Shown here: piece by piece, positions 1 to 8,152 of the stretch
How positions within the stretch are numbered: position 1 is the stretch's first letter
Layout: the number at the start of each line of letters is the position of its first letter
Origin: an uncultured Nitrospira sp.
GTDB lineage: Bacteria; Nitrospirota; Nitrospiria; Nitrospirales; UBA8639
Assembly: GCA_902500695.1 (NCBI GenBank)
Contig: CABVRQ010000083.1
Coordinates: 1-16,224 of the forward strand
Direction: 5' to 3'
DNA length: 16,224 nucleotides
Translations under genes and position numbers: made by a program
The notes under the pieces: model-generated
Seen by the model: the letters and a program-made list of their open reading frames with translations, nothing else
What the model was told of the DNA's origin: nothing
The model's database searches: none

Positions 1-492
1 AAGCGCCGGGAGAACCAACGACTCCAAGGAGCCAAACAACCATCATCGCCGTACCGTGCGACGTTGTCGCCAATCATTCACGAACCGGCTGCCGGCCAAC
101 GCTTCCTTAACCAGACAGCCCTGCCGATCAGACTTGGTCCACCGCCACAATGGGCCGGTACCAATATCGACATTAATACAGGTCTCCCCCTCAAAACGGC
201 AGAAAGCGTGACAGGCTATATGGTGAGGATCGAACGAAAAGACCCCAAAGGTAACTGGGTGGCTCATACAACGCTTCCCTTAGGATCTGCTCAAGCGGAG
301 TCAGCAGCGGGCTACACGGGGTTTGGCGCAGGAATGCCTCCGGGAGGTATCACCACACCGGGAGCCTGGCGACTCAGCGCCCAAGTCTCCAGTCCCAAAC
401 AATCCGGGTGGAGCGAGTGGGTCGAATTTGTGGTGATGGCCCCGGCAACCAACAAGGCACTTCAACCCCCGACGCGCTCGTTTGGAAAGTAA
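1..492 (+). CDS. C-terminal part of a secreted or surface protein, beta-sandwich-like (5' partial)
   Basis: The frame is open from base 1 to the TAA at 490-492, so the gene starts before the window. A TTG at 64 could be read as a start, but the reading frame continues upstream of it without a stop, and no Shine-Dalgarno site precedes it. The visible piece is about 163 residues. It runs from a Pro-rich stretch into IIHEPAAGQRF, then alternating hydrophobic and polar segments (TGYMVRIERKD, GAWRLSAQVSS) and the closing SGWSEWVEFVVM, which resembles the end of an Ig/fibronectin III-like strand pattern. A Pro-rich tail follows. I do not recognise a named family. Fold by pattern only; function unknown. 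Confidence 0.7.
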   Translation, partial: KRRENQRLQGAKQPSSPYRATLSPIIHEPAAGQRFLNQTALPIRLGPPPQWAGTNIDINTGLPLKTAESVTGYMVRIERKDPKGNWVAHTTLPLGSAQAESAAGYTGFGAGMPPGGITTPGAWRLSAQVSSPKQSGWSEWVEFVVMAPATNKALQPPTRSFGK

Positions 493-1009
493 TCGAAGGA
501 AAAGAAGCAGGTGTGAGTCGCACGGGAACGAACCCAGAGGGTCGAATAGATGGAAACCAAGCGGCGCTCATCGGAAACGCCCGGCACACCCTCATCCATC
601 TCCAGGGCTTTGAGTCTAAGGTGTCTAATTGATAGAGATAATATGGGTTATTGCGGTTATTATTGATTCGGAGTACCTTTCCCCAGCCAACATGAAGAGA
701 TTAATGGTCCAAGGGACTCCTCCGTATGCTAGTGGTATTTTCGACTTCTCCCTTCTGTCTCTTCTCTCCCTTCACGCAATACCGCCACGGGTGTGATCCT
801 CCTGCACAGCTAACTCCATTTTCTTCCCTTGCCTCGGCCTTCGATGGCGATCCTTCCTCCTATGCTCGCCTTTTAGATTGTTTTTCCTCTTCCTTGATTG
901 CTCCACAGCTTAGCGGCGTTGAACCCTTTTCACCGTTCTTCCGACACACCACCACACAATCAGGCTCTCCTGACCTTACAGGAATAAAATTCAGGGAAGA
1001 AAGGCAAAG
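493..1009. other. Gene-free gap before the secretome cluster
   Basis: No convincing gene. A 95-codon frame (726-1013) overlaps the next gene by ATGA, but its product is Ser/Phe/Pro-rich with no recognisable domain and no ribosome site. A short stretch reading YRHGCDP in that frame resembles YRHECDP in the next gene (see findings). The AT-rich run near 628-675 (TTGATAGAGATAATAT) could hold a promoter, but I cannot place -35/-10 boxes with confidence. Confidence 0.4.
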
Positions 1010-1726
1010 ATGAACTCCCATTCGTTTCGTTCATTACATGCTCTCAAGAGAGAAAAACCGAACAGATACATCCCTTGGAGCCGGTACCGTCATGAATGCG
1101 ATCCACTGGTTCCACAAATCAATACTCCTTACCTTCTCCTCATCGCTGTCCTGATATGTATCACGGCGCTTCTCAATCTTGAACTACTTTCCCTTACCGC
1201 TTTCTCGGCCAGCGCGACGGAAGAGTCGGACACGTCGACGCTGGCACATGATAAGCTGACTCCCCTGTTGATTCACTTGGAACAAACTCTGCATTTTGAG
1301 ACCCCCGATGGGCAGAACGTGACAGTCTCCCCAGGGATGTATCTGGTTGAACCTATCACCCAGGGGGAATCCCGACTGACTTTCTGGAACGAACACGGAA
1401 CAATCACGGTCAAGGCCTCTCGAACCGAACACGATCAACCTACCCAAACTCCAGAGGCACATCTGATCCATGGGGCTGCCAATAAAGACATCCTGCACGT
1501 AGTCGTATTTTTACCTGATGGCATTGCGCTTGAGGCTACCAGTTCGCTGAGCGGTATCCGGGCAAGGGGAGATTTCCGCGCTGCCAGACACGATCAACTC
1601 GATTCATTTACCGGAGTTGTTCGTTTGGAAACGGACGACAAGGGCGTCGCCTCCCAACGGTTCAATCAAATATTTCCGCACAGTACCGGGACGGGACAGC
1701 CAACCGGGACGGTGAATTGGAAATGA
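1010..1726 (+). CDS. Membrane-anchored or secreted leader-domain protein (LEQTLHF/GMYLV type)
   Basis: A 238-residue protein. The ATG at 1010 is preceded by a modest AAAGG five bases upstream. An N-terminal region of about 40 polar residues leads to one hydrophobic segment (residues ~43-67, LLLIAVLICITALL and onward), ending in an Ala-Ser-Ala stretch that could be cleaved. The exported part opens with LEQTLHFETPDGQNV and SPGMYLVEP. This matches the start of the mature protein at 7548 (IEQSAHFLESDGSDV, EAGTYDVD), so the two share a leader domain of perhaps 80-100 residues that I cannot name. A second part (HVVVFLPDGIALEATSSLSG) looks beta-rich. The stop overlaps the next ATG (ATGA at 1723-1726), which suggests translational coupling to the PAN gene. 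Function unknown. Confidence 0.72.
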   Translation: MNSHSFRSLHALKREKPNRYIPWSRYRHECDPLVPQINTPYLLLIAVLICITALLNLELLSLTAFSASATEESDTSTLAHDKLTPLLIHLEQTLHFETPDGQNVTVSPGMYLVEPITQGESRLTFWNEHGTITVKASRTEHDQPTQTPEAHLIHGAANKDILHVVVFLPDGIALEATSSLSGIRARGDFRAARHDQLDSFTGVVRLETDDKGVASQRFNQIFPHSTGTGQPTGTVNWK

Positions 1727-2064
1727 TTCAGCTCCAGTCATTAATGTCGCAACGCCAGATGGCCATTGCCTTGAGCACAAATCTCGTCAATAGCCTTCAT
1801 GGACGTTTTCAATTGGAGGAAGAAACAGACCGGCCTGGCGATGACTATGCCCGGTATACGGAAGAGAGTCCGGATGCCTGCCGTACGCGCTGCGCGGGGA
1901 ATGAAAATTGTCAGGCATTCACCTTCGTGAAGCCGAACCCAGGTTTTACTCCAGGGCAATGTTTTTTAAAGCGATCGGAACCGAAGCCGGCAACCGATCA
2001 TTGCTGCATATCCGGAACCCGGAACTCCAGCCAAGAAAAGATCATTCGGAATATCGGGCACTAA
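1723..2064 (+). CDS. PAN/Apple-domain protein (PAN_4-like)
   Basis: A 113-residue protein starting at ATG 1723, inside the stop of the preceding gene. A TTG at 1717 is an alternative. Residues ~29-100 read as a PAN_4 domain: RFQLEEETDRPGDDYARY, then C-x3-C (ACRTRC), NCQAFTFVKP, QCFLK and HCCISG. This is the family's usual cysteine order. PAN domains bind protein or carbohydrate partners outside the cytoplasm. There is no signal peptide: residues 1-28 are only mildly hydrophobic. Since PAN domains need disulfides, either export follows another route or this is the C-terminal half of a protein whose leader is the overlapping upstream gene, separated by a frameshift. The PAN frame has no stop for at least 20 codons upstream of 1717, which leaves that possibility open. 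Confidence 0.82.
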   Translation: MIQLQSLMSQRQMAIALSTNLVNSLHGRFQLEEETDRPGDDYARYTEESPDACRTRCAGNENCQAFTFVKPNPGFTPGQCFLKRSEPKPATDHCCISGTRNSSQEKIIRNIGH

Positions 2065-2116
2065 CTAACTATTGATAGAGGCAAACCAACACATCCACAG
2101 ATTGTAGGAGATTGAT

Positions 2117-2893
2117 ATGTCATTTCGTGAAATGAGCATTCGAACGAAAATTTGCGGTCTTGTCCTTGGCGGAGCTCTTGGACTTCTCCCCGTTTTGACC
2201 AACGCAGAAACTCCCCTATCACCCTCAGACCCGGCCTTTCAACAGGCCGTGGAACAAGTGGTGGAACAGTACATTCGTGCTCACCCCGAGGTCATCGAGC
2301 AAACACTGCAAGCCTTGCAGGCCCAACGCGAAGCCGAGGAACGGCAACGGGTCAGCGATCTCATCGCGACCAAACAGGCAGAGTTGCTGAACGATCCAAA
2401 TTCACCGGTCAGTGGCAACCTCGAAGGAGATGTCACCGTCGTGGAGTTCTTTGACTACCGATGTGGATACTGCAAACGTGTGGCCGGAGTAGTGACTCAA
2501 CTACAGCAGGAAGATCCCAAGGTCCGGGTCGTCTACAAAGACTATCCTATCCTTGGAGAAGCTTCAGTGCTCGCTGCCAGTGCAGCCTTAGCCTCAAATG
2601 TCCAAGGCAAACACCTGGCCTTTCATGAAGCCTTACTTGAGGCTGAACAGGAATTGACCCCTGACACGGTCTTTGAGATTGCCGGAGCTGTTGGGCTAGA
2701 CACCGAACGACTTCGCAAGGATATGCAATTGCCAACCATCCAAGACATTATCGATGGCAATCGAGCACTCGCCAGAGAGTTGGGCATCAACGGCACACCA
2801 GGTTTCATTATCGGGACCGAACTGGTCCCAGGTGCCCTGGACTTGAAGGATCTCAAAAGCCTGGTTGGCCGGGTTCGCAAAAATAAGAGTTGA
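2117..2893 (+). CDS. DsbA/ScsC-like periplasmic thiol-disulfide oxidoreductase
   Basis: 258 residues; ATG 2117 follows TAGGAG by six bases. A signal peptide ends at TNA|ET (residue 30). Residues ~37-95 form a helical, Glu/Gln-rich N-terminal segment like the ScsC N-terminal dimerisation region. The thioredoxin fold starts near GDVTVVEFFDYRC. The active site is C116-G-Y-C119 and the cis-proline loop is GTP228GF. The family oxidises or isomerises disulfides in exported proteins. Most downstream genes encode small cysteine-rich secreted proteins, so these are plausible substrates (inference). ScsC/Com1-like is preferred over classical DsbA because of the N-terminal extension and the FFDYRCGYCK signature. 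The C-terminal 40 residues are duplicated at 7287-7418. Confidence 0.93.
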   Translation: MSFREMSIRTKICGLVLGGALGLLPVLTNAETPLSPSDPAFQQAVEQVVEQYIRAHPEVIEQTLQALQAQREAEERQRVSDLIATKQAELLNDPNSPVSGNLEGDVTVVEFFDYRCGYCKRVAGVVTQLQQEDPKVRVVYKDYPILGEASVLAASAALASNVQGKHLAFHEALLEAEQELTPDTVFEIAGAVGLDTERLRKDMQLPTIQDIIDGNRALARELGINGTPGFIIGTELVPGALDLKDLKSLVGRVRKNKS

Positions 2894-3029
2894 TGGCTCC
2901 AGAAAATGGGAGGAGGATCCAAACGTTTTACGCTGATTCAGATCAATAGATAGTGCCAAGCATGGGAGCAGAAGATTGGCCGGGGAGGTATCGACTCTGC
3001 CATCAACAAAAATAATTTGGAGATTACCG

Positions 3030-5405
3030 ATGTATTCCAAATGGTTTCAACTTCTGGTTATTGGATTAAGCGTTATCAGTACAGCTTTGGCAGCCAGCCC
3101 TACCCATGCCTGGAAGATCGATACGCATATTTGGCTGGCCAAAGGGTTGTATGAAGAGATAAAGCAGACCGGCAAAGTCCATTTACCAATAGGCGAGTTT
3201 CCGATTCCTTCCGACCTCCAAAAGGCGATTGCGAATCACGAGGGGGCGTTCCTTCTTGGTGTGCTGGGACCTGACACCTATCCCGATATGATCGCAGGGC
3301 AGATGACGACTCATCCAGGCGTTGAAAGTAAAAATGTATTTGAAACGGCGGCCACCCTTGCCTCTATGGTGGGACAGCCGCTCTTTACCAATGCGGCTTC
3401 CTGGCAGACGGACGATTGGCTGCTTTGGATACGTACTCGCGCCTTAGCCACATCGACGAAAGGTCCAGAGGTCGCGTTCGCGTATGGCTATCTGATCCAT
3501 GCGGCCATGGACATGTGGGCCCACACCTATGTCAACCTCTACGCCGGTGATGTGTTTTCACTCTTCGACGAGCAAGAAGTGGAATTCCGCCACATGGCAA
3601 TTGAAAGTCTGGTAGCTCGAACACACAAGAGCTATCTGCCGGAACCGGTATCGCTGACGAACGAGGAAGCCGGACAACGCCTTGGTGGACAACTCAGGGG
3701 AACCACAGGCAACCCTCAGAACGTGACGAAAACACAACCCGATCTCCTAACACCATTTCAAGCTCCACGAGAGTTCGTGCGCACAAATCTTGTCTTGAAC
3801 CTCACGGTTGCCAATCAGTACGCGCGAGAAAAAGCCACACAGCATTTGTTCGCCATGTATGTCTATTGGAACGAACTCCATAAATCCTCTCAACCCATGC
3901 AGGCGCTCCGCACTGCGATCAACAATGCCGCAAACACGGCGACCCAGGCCCTGTCGCAAGCCCAAGGACTATTCAATGCCGCACAATCTTCTCACAACAC
4001 TGCCGTACAAGCCGCCGGTGCGGCGTACGACACAATGAAGAAGGCGGAAAAAGCAGCGGGCGATGCCGCTGACCAGTTCGCTAAAGCAAGAAAAAATGCC
4101 TTTGGCCTGCTCGACAACATCACCAGTCAGATGGTGGCGAATCTGCCCCCTCATTTCAAAGGTCCTTACGAAGCGGCAAAGAAGGCTCGCGACAACGCAA
4201 TAAAAGCCATAGAGGACCGTCGCAACGATTACAACAACTTGGTAAAGATTCGAGACAATAAGAAAAATGCCATGCAGCAGGCGCTTGAAACCGTGAATCT
4301 GCGCAAGACCGTCCAGGCGACCTTAAATCAGGTCAGAAATCAAACCCTCGCCGCCATCGATGGCGGTTTGACCGTGTGGCGACAGGGCATCGAAAACGCC
4401 GTGGATGCCTACATCCAAGCTTGGGAAGACACCTCAAAGGAACTATTACGTCCGCCGGGCAGCCGTTTCTCGCCCGGGCATGACGTGACCGAACCGCTCA
4501 AGCAATGGACAATGTGCTGGGGCCCCACCTTCGGTCTTCCAGTCCTCACCCAAATTGCCCCGCAATGTGACAAAGCCCGTACCGGCTATATCGGAGTCAA
4601 AAATAACCTGACCAACCTCAAATTGCTGCTTCAGAATACGGTGATTGACCAAACGTTACGAAACGAAATCGAAAAGTTCGACAAGTTCGTAGCTCACACC
4701 GCGGGTGAAGTCTTGGCCGGTGTCGGGAAGATGGTTTCTACAGCCATTCGCATCGACAAAGGCGCACTGGCGGGATATTCACGGTCGATCGTCAATTTGC
4801 GCAGTAAAGATCCGGCCCCGTTGGAAGTGGATGACGAATTCAATGATGACACATCACGCAAACAACTCGTTATCTTCCCACAGATCACCCAACTCCTATA
4901 CCAGGACATGGGCCTACCTCTTCTGGCAAAGAACATGACACTCGATCAGCTCCCGAACTTTGCCGCCTTACAGAACTCACTCACGATGGCGAAGCTGGTG
5001 CTGCTCGACGGGCAGCAACTCAACACGATGATTTTTCCGAAAACCAGACAAACTCCCTATCCAGCCGGTGCCCTAGCCGGTGAGGTGCTGATGGGAGCAT
5101 TACGCAGCATCGATGGTGATCACCAGTGGAAAAAGGCAGCACCGCAACTTCCACGGAGAGCGAAACAGCCGTTCAAGTGCAGGATTTTTGGCTATGACCA
5201 ATCCAATAGTGCCAAGGGTGGCCTCAAGTTGTGGCAGGACGAAACAATTCGTCTGCAGGTGTTCAATACGCTCTTTAAAGGACCGTTGACACCGGGACTG
5301 ATGGCACACATGGGCGCGCAAAACCTCGGCCCGGGAATAGGCGTGGCTGGAACAGATCCCTTCCCGCCGACCCCGCCCTCCAGTTCCGGTGCCTGTCCGC
5401 CCTGA
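3030..5405 (+). CDS. Zinc-dependent phospholipase C-like protein with long helical insert
   Basis: 791 residues from ATG 3030 (GGAG six to ten bases upstream). A TTG at 2976 would add 18 residues before the signal peptide and is unlikely. The signal peptide is MYSKWFQLLVIGLSVISTALA. Cleavage after THA would leave Trp28 at the mature N-terminus, as in Bacillus-type zinc phospholipase C, where Trp1 binds zinc. Other likely ligands are His33 (DTHIW), Asp82 (LGPDTYPDM), His95 and the H157-x3-D161-x3-H165 motif (HAAMDMWAH). The catalytic domain spans ~28-230. Residues ~290-475 are Ala/Gln/Lys-rich and strongly helical, probably coiled coil. The remaining ~300 residues are unassigned and end in a Pro/Ser tail with a terminal Cys. 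Much longer than ordinary enzymes of the family (~280 residues), so it may be a surface-acting phospholipase with a stalk. Substrate unknown. Confidence 0.85.
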   Translation: MYSKWFQLLVIGLSVISTALAASPTHAWKIDTHIWLAKGLYEEIKQTGKVHLPIGEFPIPSDLQKAIANHEGAFLLGVLGPDTYPDMIAGQMTTHPGVESKNVFETAATLASMVGQPLFTNAASWQTDDWLLWIRTRALATSTKGPEVAFAYGYLIHAAMDMWAHTYVNLYAGDVFSLFDEQEVEFRHMAIESLVARTHKSYLPEPVSLTNEEAGQRLGGQLRGTTGNPQNVTKTQPDLLTPFQAPREFVRTNLVLNLTVANQYAREKATQHLFAMYVYWNELHKSSQPMQALRTAINNAANTATQALSQAQGLFNAAQSSHNTAVQAAGAAYDTMKKAEKAAGDAADQFAKARKNAFGLLDNITSQMVANLPPHFKGPYEAAKKARDNAIKAIEDRRNDYNNLVKIRDNKKNAMQQALETVNLRKTVQATLNQVRNQTLAAIDGGLTVWRQGIENAVDAYIQAWEDTSKELLRPPGSRFSPGHDVTEPLKQWTMCWGPTFGLPVLTQIAPQCDKARTGYIGVKNNLTNLKLLLQNTVIDQTLRNEIEKFDKFVAHTAGEVLAGVGKMVSTAIRIDKGALAGYSRSIVNLRSKDPAPLEVDDEFNDDTSRKQLVIFPQITQLLYQDMGLPLLAKNMTLDQLPNFAALQNSLTMAKLVLLDGQQLNTMIFPKTRQTPYPAGALAGEVLMGALRSIDGDHQWKKAAPQLPRRAKQPFKCRIFGYDQSNSAKGGLKLWQDETIRLQVFNTLFKGPLTPGLMAHMGAQNLGPGIGVAGTDPFPPTPPSSSGACPP

Positions 5406-5570
5406 GTTCTGAGGATCAGACGTCGGATGCCGTCGGCGGGAATGCGAATGCCGGTGTCCAGAGCCAAGGTCTTGGACATTACGATCGGGATAGTTGAACC
5501 ATCGAGCCTAGCGGGGGCCGGAATGATTTCAGACGATCCAACCCCATTCTTTCACCAAAAGGAGGCAATG

Positions 5571-7115
5571 ATGAACATCCGTCGAGTGACCCTATTTCTT
5601 GGAATGGCACTCATCGGCCTCGCTCCCCCTGTAGCATTCTCACAGGAGTCCGGTTCTACTCCTCCTGCGGAAACTGCGGATGAAATTCAGAGCCGTGGTG
5701 TGTCGATAGCCGGCTGCGAAATCAAATACAAAAACGGCCTCCCGGACTTCAATGCACTGAAGAGCTGTATCAATGGAAAGATCGATAAGGTCCAAGACGA
5801 CGCCAAGAAAGCCACCGACGCGGCAAAAGCGCAAACCCAGGGAATCCAGTCCGAACTCAACAACCTGAAGAACAGTCCTTTACTGGCGAAACTCGAGGGC
5901 GAGCGCCGCATGCTGGAAGCGGTGAGAACATTGAATCTGGAACCATTTTTCACCTGTCTCAACCAAAGCCAGTCGCTCCAGCCTCAATTTACCTCCCGCA
6001 TTCAGCTCCTCGCCTCGAATCCAGGGAAGTTCGCCGCCGATCTCACAAACGAAATCTGGACGATTGCCCAACAAAGGTCCCAAACCTTGATGTCAGAACA
6101 CCTTCAGGCGCTACGGACATCCGGTGGACCTGGAGACTTCAACCAAGTGGCTGACCGGTCCATCCGCATTTTCACACAATTAGCCAGCGAACACCCTGTC
6201 ACTCGATGCATTCTCCCACGATTGAACCCTCAGATCGCGATGATCAAGCAGTCCGCTCTCCAAATCGCGCCCCAGCTGGAAGCGAGAATAAAAACCACCT
6301 TTGACCAATCCATCGCCCCTGTCCTCAACGACATTGTTGCGAAGGCGATGGGCGCCATGCTCAAGAGCCTTCCACAGATACTCAGCACGGCGCAAACCGC
6401 CACGAAGACGACCATTCAGTTTTTGATCCCCGAGGAAGTGGAGTCTATCGCTAACGGTATAGCATTTAGACATATTTTCACGAAAGACCTCGTCGAGGGT
6501 CGGACCTTGATTGATCAAATGACCTCGGCCGTCGGTAATCCGTCGACGAGCCTGGTGGCGCTCGGACGCCTGCAACAATCGGTGAGAGAGGACGATGTCA
6601 TTCCAGAAGTGCTCCGATTCGAAGTGGGGCACGCGATCCTGCGATACGCCGGCCACAAATACATCGACTGCACGCTTCCCGGCTGCGCGGGCGATACCGT
6701 TATGCAGATGCTCGGGGCATCGACACTCTTGAAAGACGTCGTGGTCGAAGTGATCAGCGCCGTGTGTTCTCTCGCTGACATTGTCGGAGGAGGCGTATGT
6801 GGGGTAGGAGAAACCGCGACCCCGAACGCGATCTATGACACCATAGTCTTACCGAAGATTCATCAAGCGGTAATTGCGGGTCTTCATGGGGCCTTCGACG
6901 GCGCGATGAATCTGCACCGTGACGCCATCCTAAAGGGCTATGATCCTCGCGCTAGAAGAGAGCAGGCGGGTCCGTTGATGGCGATGGTCGATCTGCTCCC
7001 CACCAAAGAAGTCGTGGCATTTTTCGCAGACTCTCAGGTCAGAACAATGCATGCTGCCTTTAAGTCTTATAACGCAAGCGTCCTTCGGCTGGCCGAGGCC
7101 GCAACGCGGAGGTAA
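5571..7115 (+). CDS. Secreted helical protein of unknown function with N-type RG box
   Basis: 514 residues. ATG 5571 is chosen over 5568 because it lies five bases after AAAGGAGG. In-frame starts further upstream (from 5427) would bury the signal peptide. The signal peptide MNIRRVTLFLGMALIGL ends near FSQ|ES. An acidic linker follows and then DEIQSRGV (R42-G43), the N-type RG box shared with four downstream proteins. A short coiled coil lies at ~67-110 (KVQDDAKKATDAAKAQTQ). The rest is mostly amphipathic helix, with one hydrophobic stretch (LLKDVVVEVISAVCSLADIV). There are eight cysteines in total, an even number. No family recognised. It follows the phospholipase-like gene after 165 bases and may act with it. 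The stretch of long helices would suit a scaffold or membrane-interacting protein, but nothing specific shows this. Confidence 0.85.
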   Translation: MNIRRVTLFLGMALIGLAPPVAFSQESGSTPPAETADEIQSRGVSIAGCEIKYKNGLPDFNALKSCINGKIDKVQDDAKKATDAAKAQTQGIQSELNNLKNSPLLAKLEGERRMLEAVRTLNLEPFFTCLNQSQSLQPQFTSRIQLLASNPGKFAADLTNEIWTIAQQRSQTLMSEHLQALRTSGGPGDFNQVADRSIRIFTQLASEHPVTRCILPRLNPQIAMIKQSALQIAPQLEARIKTTFDQSIAPVLNDIVAKAMGAMLKSLPQILSTAQTATKTTIQFLIPEEVESIANGIAFRHIFTKDLVEGRTLIDQMTSAVGNPSTSLVALGRLQQSVREDDVIPEVLRFEVGHAILRYAGHKYIDCTLPGCAGDTVMQMLGASTLLKDVVVEVISAVCSLADIVGGGVCGVGETATPNAIYDTIVLPKIHQAVIAGLHGAFDGAMNLHRDAILKGYDPRARREQAGPLMAMVDLLPTKEVVAFFADSQVRTMHAAFKSYNASVLRLAEAATRR

Positions 7116-7122
7116 TAACCGT

Positions 7123-7146
7123 GAAGAAGATATCCTGTATCTCTTC
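7123..7146 (+). terminator. Weak stem-loop after the helical-protein gene
   Basis: Arms GAAGAAGATA and TATCTCTTC pair over nine bases with one bulged A around a five-base loop, eight bases after the stop at 7115. There is no T-run, so intrinsic termination is uncertain. Just beyond, GATAGACCAG occurs twice (7191-7200 and 7210-7219). Confidence 0.3.
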
Positions 7147-7286
7147 AATAAGGGAGATTCTTTAAGAATAAGGGTTTCTTTGCGTTGGTTGATAGACCAG
7201 GCAGGTAACGATAGACCAGTTTATGAGCCGAGGGTAAGGCCGTCACACCGGATTAATGCCCACATCACCGCCGGAAGGGTAAACAG

Positions 7287-7418
7287 ATGATACCCGTGGC
7301 GCTGGTAAGAGAGTTGGACATCAAAGGGACGCCCGGTTTTATCATCGGTACGGAACTGATCCCGGGCGCATGGGATTTGAAAGATCTCAAAAGCCTGGTC
7401 GGGCGCGGTAAGAGCTGA
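7287..7418 (+). pseudogene. 3' remnant of a second dsbA-like gene
   Basis: A 43-codon frame (ATG 7287, TGA 7416-7418) encodes VRELDIKGTPGFIIGTEL, then IPGAWDLKDLKSLVGRGKS. It matches the last ~40 residues of the oxidoreductase at 2117 in 30 of 35 aligned positions, counted by eye, and includes the cis-Pro loop. The thioredoxin core and the CxxC are absent. The 5' part is gone: bases 7116-7286 show no dsbA-like coding sequence. GGAAGGG lies seven bases before the ATG, so a peptide could be made, but without the CxxC it cannot do redox chemistry. It is best read as the stump of a duplicated or recombined copy, with the golvesin-type gene directly after it. Confidence 0.87.
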
Positions 7419-7547
7419 AAGTAACCACAACAAAAGCCGAGGAACAGAGACAAATCGACACAGGAGGCAAGGAAGGGCAATCGTTACAACAGGATTGTAT
7501 TGATTTTTTCTTTCTGAAAAGTCTGAGGTGAAGGAAGGAGTATTTTC

Positions 7548-8059
7548 TTGAAAAAATTCTTCGTTCGAAATGCCGTGAACGTTGTGGGACTGCCTCTATT
7601 TACATGGGCTTTCCTCCTTGGATTCGTCCCGTGGGCGTTAGCGGCTTCCACACTCACCATAGAGCAATCTGCCCATTTTCTGGAATCAGACGGGAGCGAT
7701 GTCCTTTTAGAAGCTGGAACGTACGATGTGGACACGCTGGTTGGTTCCCAACTCAGATTGGATACCTCCAGCGGCAACACGGAAATTCGTTTCCGCTGGG
7801 TCCCGACGATTCCCACAATGGGCAATATGACGTGTATGTACGATGGCCGAACCATTCCAATCGATCGACGACGGTGCCATATACCGTTCACCATGTTAGA
7901 GGGAATACCGTCAAAAACTTTAATCAGCAAACAGGCGGAAACGCTTGGCGCCTGCATGGGCGCTACACGTTGCTCGCAGGGACTGCAACCTATGTCGAGG
8001 TCAGTAGTGGCAATGGGACCGCCGGCGCGGACGCGGTGCAATTTGTCCGTGTGCCGTAA
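7548..8059 (+). pseudogene. Leader-domain/golvesin-like secreted protein, frameshifted
   Basis: Translation begins at TTG 7548, seven bases after AAGGAAGGAG, with signal peptide MKKFFVRNAVNVVGLPLF and onward to WALAA|ST. The mature start IEQSAHFLESDGSDVLLEAG matches the exported part of the protein at 1010. The frame then reads RFRWVPTIPTMG, but the natural continuation, QYDVYVRWPNHS, FNQQTGG, WRLHGRYTLLAGTATY and GTAGADAVQFVRVP, lies in another frame that ends at TAA 8057-8059. That continuation is a golvesin/Xly CBD-like domain, seen at the C-termini of secreted bacterial proteins. The frame changes near 7815-7830 with no slippery sequence. If read in the first frame the protein ends at 8063 with a nonsense tail. 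It is likely a real pseudogene, unless the shift is a sequencing error. The leader joins only the later half of the golvesin fold, so there may be an older deletion too. Confidence 0.8.
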
Positions 8060-8152
8060 CTGACTCTTTAAATAAACCGAACAGCGGCAATACCATTCGT
8101 CTCCATCTAACACCAGCACCTGATGAAGATCGAACAAGAAAGGAGGCCGGTC

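Noticed and set aside
408..632. 74-codon plus-strand frame across the end of the first gene
   Set aside because: It overlaps the partial gene in another frame, and its product shows no motif.
726..1013. 95-codon plus-strand frame overlapping the 1010 gene by ATGA
   Set aside because: No ribosome site and a low-complexity Ser/Phe/Pro product; the overlap alone is weak evidence.
7191..7219. Direct repeat GATAGACCAG as a possible integration site or array
   Set aside because: Only two short copies, with no mobile gene or further repeat nearby.
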